This document shows positions 24,656 through 33,572 of a stretch of DNA of 61,978 nt, piece after piece (positions within the stretch are counted from its first letter, which is position 1; every line of letters begins with the position of its first letter). Source of the stretch: Brachybacterium tyrofermentans (GTDB lineage: Bacteria; Actinomycetota; Actinomycetes; Actinomycetales; Dermabacteraceae); NCBI RefSeq assembly GCF_014897585.1, contig NZ_JABUXW010000024.1, forward strand, positions 1-61,978, in the 5' to 3' direction. The notes beneath the pieces were generated by a model that saw only the letters and a program-made list of their open reading frames with translations, did not search any database and was not told the origin of the DNA. Both the position numbers and the translations under genes were made by a program.

Positions 24656-25921
24656 TCAGCCCGCACAGAGGTCGGTGTCCGCGGACCTCGCCTCGGTCGT
24701 GATCGGTGCGCCATCGGATGAACCCTGGGGCGTGGCCGGAGACCCGGCGGACGATGCGGGCCCGGCGGTGGCCGCCGATCCCTTCTCGTCGGCCCTCTGG
24801 TCGTCGCCGCGGTCATCTGCGCCGTCATCCAAGCCGTCATCGGCGCTGCCATCCCGGCTGCCGTCGCCGACGCTGCCGCCGGCCAGCGCGATCGGCTCGT
24901 CGACCGCCAGGTGCTCGAACACGGCTGCGGCCTCCGCGGACGCCACCACCCGGTTGGGATCGCCGGGCGCCGCCTCCCACGGCATCGTCAGGAAGGTGAT
25001 GCCCTCCGCGGGGACACGGGACACCCGGCTCCCGAGGGCCGCCAGGTCGGCGATCCCGCTGAGTCCCGGATCGACGGTGAGCGCCGAGGTGGTCGCATCC
25101 AGGAAGGAGTAGAGCCGGTCCGGTCGGGCGATCACCTGCCTGCTCGTCGCCTCCTGCACCACGGCGGACATCACCATCTGCTGGTGACCGAGCCGCGCGA
25201 TGTCGCTGCCGTCCCCCACGGCGTGGCGGGTGCGGGCGAGGGCCAGGGCGTCCTTGCCGCCGAGGGTCTGCTGCCCGGCGGGCAGGTCGAGATCTGCCGC
25301 GGGATCGTCCAGCGCGTCCGGAAGGCAGACGGGCAGCCCGCCGAGCGCGTCGATGATCGCCATGAAGCCCTCGAAGTCCACCTCGACGAAATGATCGACC
25401 CGCACGCCCGTCAGCTCCTCCACCGCGGCGACCGAGCAGGCCGGCCCGTAGTTCAGGGCCGAGTTCAGCATTCCGCGCCCGCCGGAGAAGCTGCCCTCCC
25501 CCGTGTCGTCGCAGGCCGGCAGGGTCAGAAGGGTGTCCCGCGGCAGTTGCACGGCGTCGATGCGGGCGCCGTCGGCCGAAAGATGGGCGAGCACCATCGC
25601 GTCGCTGCGCCGGGAGCCGTCGGCCTCCCCGAAGGACTCCTCGGCGAGGTCGCGGCTGTCCGATCCCAGCAGCAGGATGTTGAGGTCGCCGCCCGCTGCA
25701 TCGCGATTCGATTCCGCGCCTGCTCGGAGTGGTGAGGTCGTGATGTTCCCGCTCAGATGTCGCATGGTGCCGACCGCCCCGATGCCCAGCACGAGCACGG
25801 CCGCGAGGGTGAGCACCGTCGCGATCCGCGCCGGCCGCAGCACCAGAGTTCGGCTCCCGCGCCGACGGTGCTGGGGCTGTGGCCGTCCCACCGGTCGTTC
25901 TCTCCTCGAGGCAACACCCAC
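24656..25921 (-). CDS. LytR-CpsA-Psr (LCP) cell-wall ligase
   Basis: A 421-residue type II membrane protein. Basic N-terminus, then a transmembrane helix (TVLTLAAVLVLGIGAVG, 35-51). The LCP domain covers about 75-320: ILLLGSDSRD, RSDAMVLAHLSADGARIDAVQLPRDT with the conserved Arg/Asp of the pyrophosphate site, NSALNYGPACSVAAVEELTGV, VDHFVEVDFEGFMAIIDALGGLPVC and DALALARTRH. These enzymes link glycopolymers to peptidoglycan outside the membrane. The last 80 residues are an acidic low-complexity tail (many Asp-Asp-Gly and Asp-Arg-Gly), unusual for the family. AAGGAGGG precedes GTG 25921. Confidence 0.9.
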   Translation of the reverse strand: MGVASRRERPVGRPQPQHRRRGSRTLVLRPARIATVLTLAAVLVLGIGAVGTMRHLSGNITTSPLRAGAESNRDAAGGDLNILLLGSDSRDLAEESFGEADGSRRSDAMVLAHLSADGARIDAVQLPRDTLLTLPACDDTGEGSFSGGRGMLNSALNYGPACSVAAVEELTGVRVDHFVEVDFEGFMAIIDALGGLPVCLPDALDDPAADLDLPAGQQTLGGKDALALARTRHAVGDGSDIARLGHQQMVMSAVVQEATSRQVIARPDRLYSFLDATTSALTVDPGLSGIADLAALGSRVSRVPAEGITFLTMPWEAAPGDPNRVVASAEAAAVFEHLAVDEPIALAGGSVGDGSRDGSADDGLDDGADDRGDDQRADEKGSAATAGPASSAGSPATPQGSSDGAPITTEARSADTDLCAG

Positions 25922-26052
25922 GGTCGCACCCTCCTTGCACAGCTGTCCGGTCCCGGTCCGCGAACCAGGTCACCATGAGCAGGCTCGCGGACTCCAATAG
26001 CCCGCGGACACTGATCCATGCGCCAGCGCTATGTCCGCATCATCCGGCCAGG

Positions 26053-27027
26053 TCAGCGGTGATCCACAGGCTCCACAAGCTCACCAGGATCCACAAGCTC
26101 CAGCAGCCCGCCGAGGGCCGGATTCCTGCGCCCTCCAGGCCGGTGGATGATCCCGAGGGAACGTTGAACCGGCGAGCCCAGCGGAACCAGGCGGCCGCCG
26201 AACGCGGGCGCCGTGCGCGCGAGCACCTCGGGGACGACGGTGACTCCGTCGGAGGCGACGCTGAGAGGCACCAGGCTGTCGCGCTGCGTGCTGGTGATGA
26301 TCCGGGCGGGCTCGACGTCGAGCGACCGGTAGACGGACTCGGTGAGCTGACGGATCGAGGTGCCGCGAGGCAGTGTCACCAGGGTGCGATCGACCAGGTC
26401 CGCGGCCGACAGCGGCTCCTCGGCGATCGCGGCGGACCCGCCTGCCATGGTCGCCGCGTGCGCCGGGAGCACGGCCGCGAAGTCCTGGGCGGGAAGCGGC
26501 GTCACGGCGAGGTCTGCGGGGACGCGGTCGATGACTCCTGCGGCGGCATCCGCCCGGCCCACGCGCACCGCCTCGAACAGCTCCTCCGCGTCCTCGACCG
26601 TGAAGACCTCCACCCGCACCCCCGGATGCTCCCGATGGAATCGGCCGACGAGGTCGGGCAGGACGCTGGCGACCAGCGACGGCAGCCCGGCCACCCGCAG
26701 CGACCCGGTGCTCAGCGACCGGGCGGCGGCAGCCATCGCGTCGATCGATCCCATCTCCGCCACTGCGCGCCGCCCTGCGGCCACCACGTCGCGGCCGCTC
26801 TCGGTGAGCTCCATCCGTCGACCGACGCGCAAGAACAGGCGGATGTCCAGGGCATCCTCGAGGGTATGGATCCGCCGGGACAGCGAGGGCTGGGAGATCT
26901 GCAGGACGTCCGCCGCGGCGGTGAAGGATCCGTGGTCGATCACCGCGATGAGCGCTTCGACCTGAGCCAGGTTCGGGGCAGCGCCCCGACCCGCTGCCGC
27001 TGCCGTTGCCGCTGCCGCTGCCGTCAT
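26053..27027 (-). CDS. LysR-family transcriptional regulator
   Basis: A 324-residue regulator. A run of Ala residues (MTAAAAATAAAAG) precedes the helix-turn-helix NLAQVEALIAVIDHGSFTAAADVLQISQPSLSRRIHTLED (residues 20-59). The effector domain follows (GSLRVAGLPSLVASVLPDLV and later). It likely binds an unknown small molecule. AGGAGG sits upstream of ATG 27027, so the long upstream extension is rejected. The tail LLELVDPGELVEP is encoded by short near-repeats. No target gene adjoins on the left; the divergent neighbour is a small unknown gene. Confidence 0.9.
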   Translation of the reverse strand: MTAAAAATAAAAGRGAAPNLAQVEALIAVIDHGSFTAAADVLQISQPSLSRRIHTLEDALDIRLFLRVGRRMELTESGRDVVAAGRRAVAEMGSIDAMAAAARSLSTGSLRVAGLPSLVASVLPDLVGRFHREHPGVRVEVFTVEDAEELFEAVRVGRADAAAGVIDRVPADLAVTPLPAQDFAAVLPAHAATMAGGSAAIAEEPLSAADLVDRTLVTLPRGTSIRQLTESVYRSLDVEPARIITSTQRDSLVPLSVASDGVTVVPEVLARTAPAFGGRLVPLGSPVQRSLGIIHRPGGRRNPALGGLLELVDPGELVEPVDHR

Positions 27028-27221
27028 CGTGGCCCGCCTCCTGGTCGTTGTCGGACTGCAGGTCGAGGATACGGATCGTGCGCTGAGGGCCCGCGGGACA
27101 GACTGCGCACCTGCACGATGAGCATCACGCGTGCTGGGCGTAAAGATCCGCGACCCCACGACGTCTTCCTGGTGTCCGCATCCGTCGGCCCGTGCGAACG
27201 GGCCGCCACGACGGGGAACCG

Positions 27222-27410
27222 ATGACCAACGCATCCATCCCCCAGACCGGTTCGCAGAAGGAGCGCGAGGTCGCGCAGCGTGAGGCCGAGCAGCAGGAGG
27301 CCCGCAAGAAGCAGCAGGTCACCGCGCATGGACACCCCATCCCCGGGCCGCTCCCGCGGGCTGCCCACCCGGGCGACCTGCCGCGTCTCCGCACGGATCG
27401 GCGCCCGTGA
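27222..27410 (+). CDS. Small charged hypothetical protein
   Basis: A 62-residue frame starting MTNASIPQTGSQKEREVAQREAEQQEARKKQQ, with a strongly charged helical first half (residues 12-33) typical of a short coiled coil and a Pro-rich end. A purine-rich AACGACGGGG-like stretch precedes it. It overlaps the frame-broken gene at 27328. No family is recognised and it may not be expressed. Confidence 0.4.
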   Translation: MTNASIPQTGSQKEREVAQREAEQQEARKKQQVTAHGHPIPGPLPRAAHPGDLPRLRTDRRP

Positions 27411-27715
27411 TCTGCCCGCCCTGGCCGACGAGGTCCGCACCGCGGTGCCGGCGTGACCGGCCTCGAGCCCGGGATCGCGACGACGCTCGGGCCCTCGACG
27501 CCCGTCAGCGCCGCTCCGACTCCTCGGCCGCTCGCTACGATCTCGTCATCGATCGCGACACCGGCGAGGTGGCCGTCGAGATCTCGGTGAGCGGGCCGCT
27601 GCCGGTGCTCAGCATCGTCGAGGAGGTGCAGCGCGCGGTCCAGCTCACCGTCGGCGATCCCGGAGCCGGGCGGTCGCAGGCGCTGGTGCGCTTCCAGTCC
27701 CTCGGGAAGGCCTGA
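27328..27715 (+). pseudogene. Asp23/Gls24-like gene broken by two frame changes
   Basis: Three frames read in order resemble one protein: from ATG 27328 comes RVSARIGARDLPALADEVRT, then in another frame GVTGLEPGIATTLG (about 27449-27493), then in a third RALDARQRRSDSSAARYDLV and EVSVSGPLPVLSIVEEVQRAVQ-like sequence to 27715. A helix, a GVTGL core and a C-terminal V-x-V-x-V/QRAVQ stretch are typical of small Asp23/alkaline-shock-like proteins in actinobacteria. Two single-base indels near 27450 and 27495 would restore it. It may be a true pseudogene or reflect read errors. Confidence 0.4.
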
Positions 27716-27755
27716 ACCGGACCCTGCTGGACCGACGGCGGCTGAGCTCCCCCGC

Positions 27756-28538
27756 TCAGTTGCTCACAGGGTCGTAGTCCGGGTCGGAGACGAAGGCCTC
27801 GAACTGCGCCTCGCTGCCGTGCCAGAGGTTCGAATCGCCCGCGAAGGGACCCGAGTCGGAGTACTGCCAGATCTCCCAGGCGTCCCAGGTGCCGGGGATC
27901 TCGACGCCCTCGGGAGGGTTCTCCGTGTAGGCGGCCACGTGCAGCGGCACGTTCTTCGGGGCCCACTGCGGGCCCACCTGGTCGTCCCAGAACCAGGCGC
28001 CGGTGTAGACCACCGGGGTGCGGCCGGTCTCCGTGCGATAGATGTCGATCCATTCGGTCACCCAGGCCTGGAGATCTGCCTGTCCGAGGCCCGTGGGGTT
28101 GGCCTCGACGTCGAGCATGCCGGGCAGGGTGCGGCCGTCGTCGGTCCAGCCGCCGCCGTGCTTCAGGAAGTGCTCGCACTCCTCGGCCGGGGTGCTGTTG
28201 CCGGGCTCGGCGTAGTGGTAGGCGCCGTGCACGAGGCCCGCGTCGTAGGAGCCGCCGTACTGCTGCGCGTAGTACGGGTTCGTGTACCAGTCCCCCTGGG
28301 TGGTCTTGCAGTAGGCGAACCTCGAGCCGAGCTCCTTCTGGGCGGCCCAGTCGACGTTCCCCTGGTGCGAGGAGACGTCCTGGCCGCGGATCCCGGCGTC
28401 CTCGGCCCGAGCACGGGCGGGTGTCAGGGCGGCCGCGGTGCCGCCGAGGGCCACGGCCCCCGCTGTGCCGAGCAGCGCCGAGCGCAGCACGGCGCGACGG
28501 CCCAGGTGGTGATCAGGTCGGGCTGAGTTGGTGGTCAT
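27756..28538 (-). CDS. Tat-exported GH25 lysozyme
   Basis: A 260-residue secreted muramidase. The N-terminus has a Tat signal (GRRAVLRSALLGTAGAVALGG, about residues 12-32, then ALTPARARAED). GH25 catalytic features are clear: QDVSSHQGNVDW with the first Asp, YCKTTQGDWY, GAYHYAEPGN, and MLDVEANPTG with the catalytic Asp-x-Glu; VVYTGAWFWDDQV and WEIWQYSDSG complete the barrel. It cleaves the MurNAc-GlcNAc bond outside the cell. AAGGATCCGAG precedes ATG 28538. It is the third Tat-exported wall-active enzyme in the window. Confidence 0.92.
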   Translation of the reverse strand: MTTNSARPDHHLGRRAVLRSALLGTAGAVALGGTAAALTPARARAEDAGIRGQDVSSHQGNVDWAAQKELGSRFAYCKTTQGDWYTNPYYAQQYGGSYDAGLVHGAYHYAEPGNSTPAEECEHFLKHGGGWTDDGRTLPGMLDVEANPTGLGQADLQAWVTEWIDIYRTETGRTPVVYTGAWFWDDQVGPQWAPKNVPLHVAAYTENPPEGVEIPGTWDAWEIWQYSDSGPFAGDSNLWHGSEAQFEAFVSDPDYDPVSN

Positions 28539-28861
28539 CTCGGATCCTTCTCTCCTCGTCCGGGCGACTGGGCCCCTGCTCGCCGCCCGATCCCCGCCGG
28601 ACGGTCCTGCGACGCTATCGAATCCTGGTGACCGGGGACACACCTCTTTGCCCGATGTTCATCGTCACCGCGGGTCAGGGCGGGGATCGCCACGACCTAC
28701 CGCTCGGCGTCCGGGATCGTGATCCGTGCCCCAGGGCCGGGGCGGACCGCGATGCCCGCCCACGAGCGGACGTACCGTGTCGACGGGCAGATCCCTGCCT
28801 CCCGACCGCGCGATCCCCCTTTCGGCGCGCGCACAGACCCAGCCCCGGAGCACTCCCCACG

Positions 28862-30244
28862 ATGAGCACGACCGCGAACTCAACCCCCGACACCACCCGA
28901 CGGGCACCCGGGCTGAAGGCGCGGCACATCCACTTCATCGCGCTCGGCTCGGCGATCGGCACCGGCCTGTTCTACGGCTCCGCCGGGGCGATCCAGGCGG
29001 CCGGCCCATCCGTGCTGCTGGTGTACCTGCTCGGTGGCGCGGTCGTGTACTTCATGCTGCGGGCGCTCGGGGAGATGGCGGTGCGGATGCCGATCTCCGG
29101 CTCCTTCGCCGAGTACACGAGGCGCTTCCTGGGCGGCTGGGCCGGGTACATCACCGGCTGGATGTTCGCCTTCGAGATGCTCATCGTGTGCCTCGCGGAC
29201 CTCACCGCGATCGCGATCTACATGCGGTTCTGGTTCCCGGACACCTCCCAGTGGGTCTGGGTGGCCCTCACGCTGCTGATCGTGGGCGCGGCGAACCTCG
29301 CCAGCGTGCGCTGGTTCGGGGAGCTCGAGTTCGTCTTCACGATCATCAAGGTGACCGCGGTGATCGGGATGATCGTGGGCGGCGCCGCGATCCTCGTGTT
29401 CGGCCTCGGCGAGGCCGGTGGCGGGAATCCGCTGGCGAACCTCACGGCCGACGGCGGCTTCTTCCCGCACGGCGCCGGCGGCATGATCTCCGCGTTCATC
29501 CTGGTGCTGTTCGCCTTCGGCGGCACCGAGATCATCGGCGTGGCCGGCACCGAGGCGGAGGACCTGAGCACGGCGATCCCGAAGGCCGTGAACACCGTGC
29601 CGGTGCGGATCCTGCTGTTCTACGTGCTCGCGATCGGGGTGATCCTGCTGATCAACCCGTGGCGCTCGATCACCGGCGAGGTGTCGCCGTTCGTGCAGAT
29701 CTTCGACACCCTCGGCGTGAACTGGGCGGCCGCGCTGCTGAACGTCGTGGTGCTCACTGCGGCGCTGTCCGCGATCAACGCGGACCTCTTCGGCGCCGGC
29801 CGGGTGGTCGCGGGCATGGCCCACGAGCGGCTCGCCCCGCGCGTGATGGCCACGACGGTGCACGGCGTCCCCGTCGTCACCACCCTCTCCCTGCTCGGCG
29901 TGCTGGTGGTCGGCGTGGCCCTGAACTACGCGCTGCCGGCGGAGGTCTTCACGATCGTCGCGTCCCTGGCCACCTTCGCCACGATCTTCGTGTGGCTGAT
30001 GATCCTGCTCGCGCAGGTCGCCTCCCGGCGCGGCATGTCCCGCCAGGAGCGCGCGGAGCTCGCCTTCCCGGTGCCGCTGTGGCCGTTCGGGCAGCTCTTC
30101 GCGATCGCGTTCATCGTGTTCACGTTCGGCATCATGGTCTGGCAGCCCGACTATCACACGGCGCTGCTGGTGGGAGTCGGATTCCTGGCTCTCATGTCCG
30201 TGCTCTCCGCCCTGACGATCGGTCGCCGCGCGGCCCGCGCCTGA
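28862..30244 (+). CDS. Amino acid permease (APC superfamily, ProY/AroP-like)
   Basis: A 460-residue inner-membrane permease with about 12 helices. The N-terminal GLKARHIHFIALGSAIGTGLFYGSA is the APC signature (unwound helix 1 with the G-S-A-I-G-T-G-L-F loop), and FAFGGTEIIGVAGTEAED is helix 6 with its substrate loop. GRVVAGMAHERLAPR is also typical. It should import a neutral or aromatic amino acid by proton symport. ATG 28862 matches the family start. No neighbouring catabolic gene identifies the substrate. Confidence 0.92.
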   Translation: MSTTANSTPDTTRRAPGLKARHIHFIALGSAIGTGLFYGSAGAIQAAGPSVLLVYLLGGAVVYFMLRALGEMAVRMPISGSFAEYTRRFLGGWAGYITGWMFAFEMLIVCLADLTAIAIYMRFWFPDTSQWVWVALTLLIVGAANLASVRWFGELEFVFTIIKVTAVIGMIVGGAAILVFGLGEAGGGNPLANLTADGGFFPHGAGGMISAFILVLFAFGGTEIIGVAGTEAEDLSTAIPKAVNTVPVRILLFYVLAIGVILLINPWRSITGEVSPFVQIFDTLGVNWAAALLNVVVLTAALSAINADLFGAGRVVAGMAHERLAPRVMATTVHGVPVVTTLSLLGVLVVGVALNYALPAEVFTIVASLATFATIFVWLMILLAQVASRRGMSRQERAELAFPVPLWPFGQLFAIAFIVFTFGIMVWQPDYHTALLVGVGFLALMSVLSALTIGRRAARA

Positions 30245-30377
30245 CGTGCGGGACCGCGTCTGCACTGCCTCTACCACCCACACCGCGTCGTCACCGTGCC
30301 GTCATCGCGCCTTGACCGCGTCCCACGGCCGACCCGCTCACGCCATTGCGCGCTGTGCTTCCCCTCCCGGAAGCCTG

Positions 30378-30454
30378 CCGCCGCGTCACTCCCGGCCCGT
30401 CATAACCGCCGCGTCACCGCCGGCCCGTCATAGCCGCCGCGTCACCGCCGGGCC
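30378..30454. repeat. 28-bp tandem repeat, 2.7 copies
   Basis: Units at 30378-30405, 30406-30433 and a partial at 30434-30454 share CCGCCGCGTCAC, CCGGCCCGTCATA and differ at few positions. Weaker copies extend left to about 30290. The stretch lies in the 300-base gap after the permease and before a truncated NUDIX gene; no gene is present in it. Confidence 0.65.
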
Positions 30455-30541
30455 ACTGGTGATGAGCTCTGGCTATATCGCCACGCCACCTCACCAGCGG
30501 CCCACGCGTGACATAGGTGAACACCGCGGACCCGTGGATCC

Positions 30542-30907
30542 GTGCCCTTCGGCCTGAACCGATGGCGCCATGAATGGGAGCTCCCTGGCGGCATGAGGGA
30601 GGCCGGAGAGTCGCCTCGTGCCCCCGCGAGCAGAGAGCTCTACGAGGAGACCGGCGTGCTGGTGACTCCTGCCACCCTGGGCTGGGGCGGCAGGGCAACG
30701 TTCGCCCTGCTGAACCCTCCCCGTCGCGAGCTCGCTGCCGTATACCTCGCTGACCTCGTCGAACGCCCTACCGTCGGCTCCTCCGACGAGCTCATCGAAG
30801 TGCGGTGGTTCCCTCTCGATGCGCTTCCCGAACCACGTTCCGCTCTGGACCTCGCGATCGCCCGAGCCGTCTGCGGGGCTATTCTGCGAGAGGGTCGCGG
30901 CGAGTAG
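30542..30907 (+). pseudogene. NUDIX hydrolase lacking its N-terminus
   Basis: The frame gives FGLNRWRHEWELPGG directly at the start, followed by a full Nudix box GGMREAGESPRAPASRELYEETGV and a normal C-terminal half. Intact relatives carry about 20-30 residues (the first beta strands) before NRWR. Upstream in this frame are a stop codon and the 28-bp repeats, and the GTG at 30542 has no ribosome binding site. The catalytic box is intact but the protein lacks part of the fold, so it is probably a 5'-truncated gene. One Glu-rich helix residue is replaced by Pro-Ala (RAPASREL), also unusual. Confidence 0.55.
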
Positions 30908-30989
30908 GTGGCCCCATCCTCGCCCTGGCGCCACTCCGCGCTACGGCCATTCCGCACTACTTTTCGGTACTACTTTGAGGACTTGCTCC

Positions 30990-31652
30990 ATGACTACTTC
31001 CCGCGTCACCGTCCAGCAGGCCTGGGATGAGCTCGCGCACGGGAACGAACGATTCATGGAGGGTCGCCTCCTCCACCCGCAGCAGAACGCCGCTCGTCGC
31101 AGCGAGCTGGCCGGCAGCCAGGCCCCGAATGCGGCCTTCCTCGGCTGCTCGGACTCCCGGGTGGCGGCGGAGATCCTCTTCGACTGCGGTCTCGGCGACC
31201 TGTTCGTGGTGCGCAACATCGGCCAGATCGCCAACGAGAACACGACCGCGACCATGGAGTTCGCCGTCGCTGAACTCGGCGTCGCCGTGATCGTCGTGCT
31301 CGCCCACGGCTCCTGCGGCGCGGTGAAGGCCGCCATCGACCAGACCACGGCCTCTCCGAGCCCCACGACTCCCGCGATCAAGAAGGAGCTCGAGGCGATC
31401 CAGCCCGCCGTCCAGCAGGAATGGTTCGCTTCCCAGCGGATCAGCCCCTACGTGGATCCCGAGCTGATCGATGCCGACGCCGTGGGCCGGCGCCACCTCG
31501 ACGAGACCATCAACGCCCTCATGCGCCAGTCGAAGGTCATCAGCGACGCGGTCGCCGAGGGCGCGCTCGGCATCGTCGGCTGCCAGTACCGGCTCGCCGA
31601 CGGGCGCGTCTCGCCGATCACCTCGGTCGGCCAGGTCACGATCACCCGCTGA
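30990..31652 (+). CDS. Beta-carbonic anhydrase
   Basis: A 220-residue zinc enzyme that interconverts CO2 and bicarbonate in the cytosol. The zinc ligands are the Cys of LGCSDSRV and the HGSCG pair (His and Cys) in AHGSCGAV; Asp-Arg of CSDSR is the active-site dyad. GDLFVVRNIGQIAN and GIVGCQYRLADGRV are standard. TTTGAGGA precedes ATG 30990. Upstream CGGTACTACTTT hints at a promoter but no box is clear. Length is normal for the family. Confidence 0.95.
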   Translation: MTTSRVTVQQAWDELAHGNERFMEGRLLHPQQNAARRSELAGSQAPNAAFLGCSDSRVAAEILFDCGLGDLFVVRNIGQIANENTTATMEFAVAELGVAVIVVLAHGSCGAVKAAIDQTTASPSPTTPAIKKELEAIQPAVQQEWFASQRISPYVDPELIDADAVGRRHLDETINALMRQSKVISDAVAEGALGIVGCQYRLADGRVSPITSVGQVTITR

Positions 31653-31725
31653 CCCGCGGACCGACGAACCTCGTCGGCCGCGAATTCCCGTGCCCCCAGG
31701 AGCCGGTGCGCCGTACGCTCCCGGG

Positions 31726-32787
31726 ATGACCATGCACGAGGATGAGCTCGACCTTCCGCACGACGTCGCGGTGCGGCTCCTCGTCGCGCTGCTTCCCGGC
31801 GTCTCCCCGGAGGACGTCCACCGGGTGGAGAGCACGGCGACCACCAGCCACATCGTCCGCATCGGGTCGGGCCTCACGGCGCGGTTCCCGATCGTGCGGA
31901 CCGACCCTGGTGACGCCCGCACGGCGATCGAGGCCGAGCATCGGGCGATGGCGGAGTTCGCCGCGGCCAGCCCTCTCCCCGCCCCGGAGCCGGTGGCGAT
32001 CGGGGAGCCCGACCCGGAGTTCCCGATGCCCTGGTCCGTGCAGACGTGGGTGCCCGGCGACGTGGCGGACGCCGACTCCGTCGCGAGCTCCGACGCCGCC
32101 GCCGAGGACCTCGCCGAGCTCCTCGCCACCCTGCACGCCACCCCGACCCAGGGGCGCCGCTTCACAGGGCTCGGCCGGGGAGGCGATCTCGCCGCGCATG
32201 ACGACTGGGTGCAGCAATGCCTGGAGCGGACCCACGAGCTGCTGGAGGAGACGGAAACCCCTGGGCACGCCGGGCACATCAGTGCTGCCGACCTCGACGA
32301 GCTGGCGGCGCGCTGGTCACGCTGGCGATCACTGGATAGGTCCGGGCCCGACGTCATGTGCCATCGCGACCTCACCCCCATGAACATGCTCTGCGCCGAT
32401 GGCCTCCTCACCGGGGTGCTCGACACCGGAGGGTTCTGTCCGGCGGATCCGTCCGTCGATCTGGTCCCGGCGTGGCACCTGCTCGACGGGCCTCGTCGGG
32501 CCCTGCTGCGGGAGCATCTGGGCAGCTCCGATCTGGAGTGGGAACGAGGCGCCGCCTGGGCGTTCGAGCAGGCCATCGGACTGGTCTGGTACTACGACAC
32601 CTCGAATCCCCCGATGGCCGCACTGGGCCGCTCGACGGTGCGCCGCCTGGTGGAGGACCCGATCGGCAGCGCTCGCCTCCCGGGGTGGACGACGGGCATG
32701 GCAAGCTCGTCGGCGACCACGACCACCCCGCCCCTCGGAGGACCCCATGCTCGACGCCCACGGAGAACAGCCCGTCGCGGATCGTGA
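31726..32787 (+). CDS. APH-type phosphotransferase (macrolide kinase-like)
   Basis: A 353-residue protein kinase-fold enzyme. DVHRVESTATTSHIVRIGSGL opens the N-lobe; MCHRDLTPMNML is the catalytic loop with Arg in place of Gly in HGD, a variant common in macrolide 2'-phosphotransferase relatives; TGVLDTGGF carries the metal Asp. The last 30 residues (ATTTTPPLGGPHARRPRR) look like non-conserved read-through and overlap the next gene by 41 bases. ATG 31726 or 31732 may be used. Antibiotic substrate not shown. Confidence 0.82.
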   Translation: MTMHEDELDLPHDVAVRLLVALLPGVSPEDVHRVESTATTSHIVRIGSGLTARFPIVRTDPGDARTAIEAEHRAMAEFAAASPLPAPEPVAIGEPDPEFPMPWSVQTWVPGDVADADSVASSDAAAEDLAELLATLHATPTQGRRFTGLGRGGDLAAHDDWVQQCLERTHELLEETETPGHAGHISAADLDELAARWSRWRSLDRSGPDVMCHRDLTPMNMLCADGLLTGVLDTGGFCPADPSVDLVPAWHLLDGPRRALLREHLGSSDLEWERGAAWAFEQAIGLVWYYDTSNPPMAALGRSTVRRLVEDPIGSARLPGWTTGMASSSATTTTPPLGGPHARRPRRTARRGS

Positions 32788-33373
32788 CCTGTCACGAGTC
32801 ACGCTCTTCAGCGGCTCCGCGCACGGGAACTCGCCCGTCTACGCCGAGGAGACCGCGCGACTGGCGCGCGGGCTCGCCGAGGCCGGTATCGGGATCGCCT
32901 ACGGGGGCGGACGCGTGGGCCTGATGGGGACCCTCGCCGACGTCGCCCTGGACGCCGGCGGGGAGGTGCTCGGGGTGATGCCCCAGTCGCTGGTGGACGG
33001 CGAGATCGCCCACCTGGGCCTGACGAACCTCGACGTGGTCCCGGACATGCACGCGCGCAAGCTGCGCATGGCCGAGCTCGGCGATGCCTTCGTCGCTCTC
33101 CCCGGCGGCGCGGGCACGCTCGAGGAGCTGTTCGAGGTCTGGACCTGGCAGCAGCTGGGCATCCATGCCAAGCCGGTCGCGCTCTACGACGTCGCGGGCT
33201 ACTGGCAGCCGCTGCTGACCGCTCTCGACGAGATGACCGCGGCGGGCTTCCTCTCGACGCAGCTCCGCGCCTCCCTGGTCGTCGCGTCGGAGCCCGAGCA
33301 GCTGCTCAGCGGGCTGAGCAGCTGGGTCGCCCCTGCCGCGAAGTGGGAGCGCCCGTCCCCGGAATCCCGCTGA
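32747..33373 (+). CDS. LOG-family phosphoribohydrolase-like protein (TIGR00730)
   Basis: A 208-residue Rossmann-fold protein of the lysine-decarboxylase-like LOG family. LFSGSAHGN and YGGGRVGLMGTLADVAL are the nucleotide-binding start; the catalytic signature is FVALPGGAGTLEELFEVWTW (PGGxGTxxE), with the upstream Arg in MHARKLRM. Members hydrolyse cytokinin-type or other nucleoside 5'-monophosphates, releasing the base. CGGAGGA precedes ATG 32747. It overlaps the tail of the phosphotransferase gene, so the pair is probably co-transcribed. Confidence 0.9.
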   Translation: MLDAHGEQPVADRDLSRVTLFSGSAHGNSPVYAEETARLARGLAEAGIGIAYGGGRVGLMGTLADVALDAGGEVLGVMPQSLVDGEIAHLGLTNLDVVPDMHARKLRMAELGDAFVALPGGAGTLEELFEVWTWQQLGIHAKPVALYDVAGYWQPLLTALDEMTAAGFLSTQLRASLVVASEPEQLLSGLSSWVAPAAKWERPSPESR

Positions 33374-33572
33374 GCAGGGACGAAAGCTCCCTCGTCGCGT
33401 CATCCCTGTGTGGCGCGAGGAAAGGCGCGAGTCCGCGTGACGTCACGGCGACCCCGCCGAATGTGGTGCTCCTCACAGAAGTCGGGCGCCTCGTCGATCC
33501 CCCATGGTGGCCTGATCGGGTCAGCCCGGGCGTCACGCCTCGCGGGAACACCTCCGCCTCGAAAGGCTCCCC

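Noticed and set aside
28880..30283. A 467-codon reverse frame opposite the amino acid permease
   Set aside because: Its residues are His/Arg/Glu/Gly-rich with no motif; it is a mirror of a clear membrane protein.
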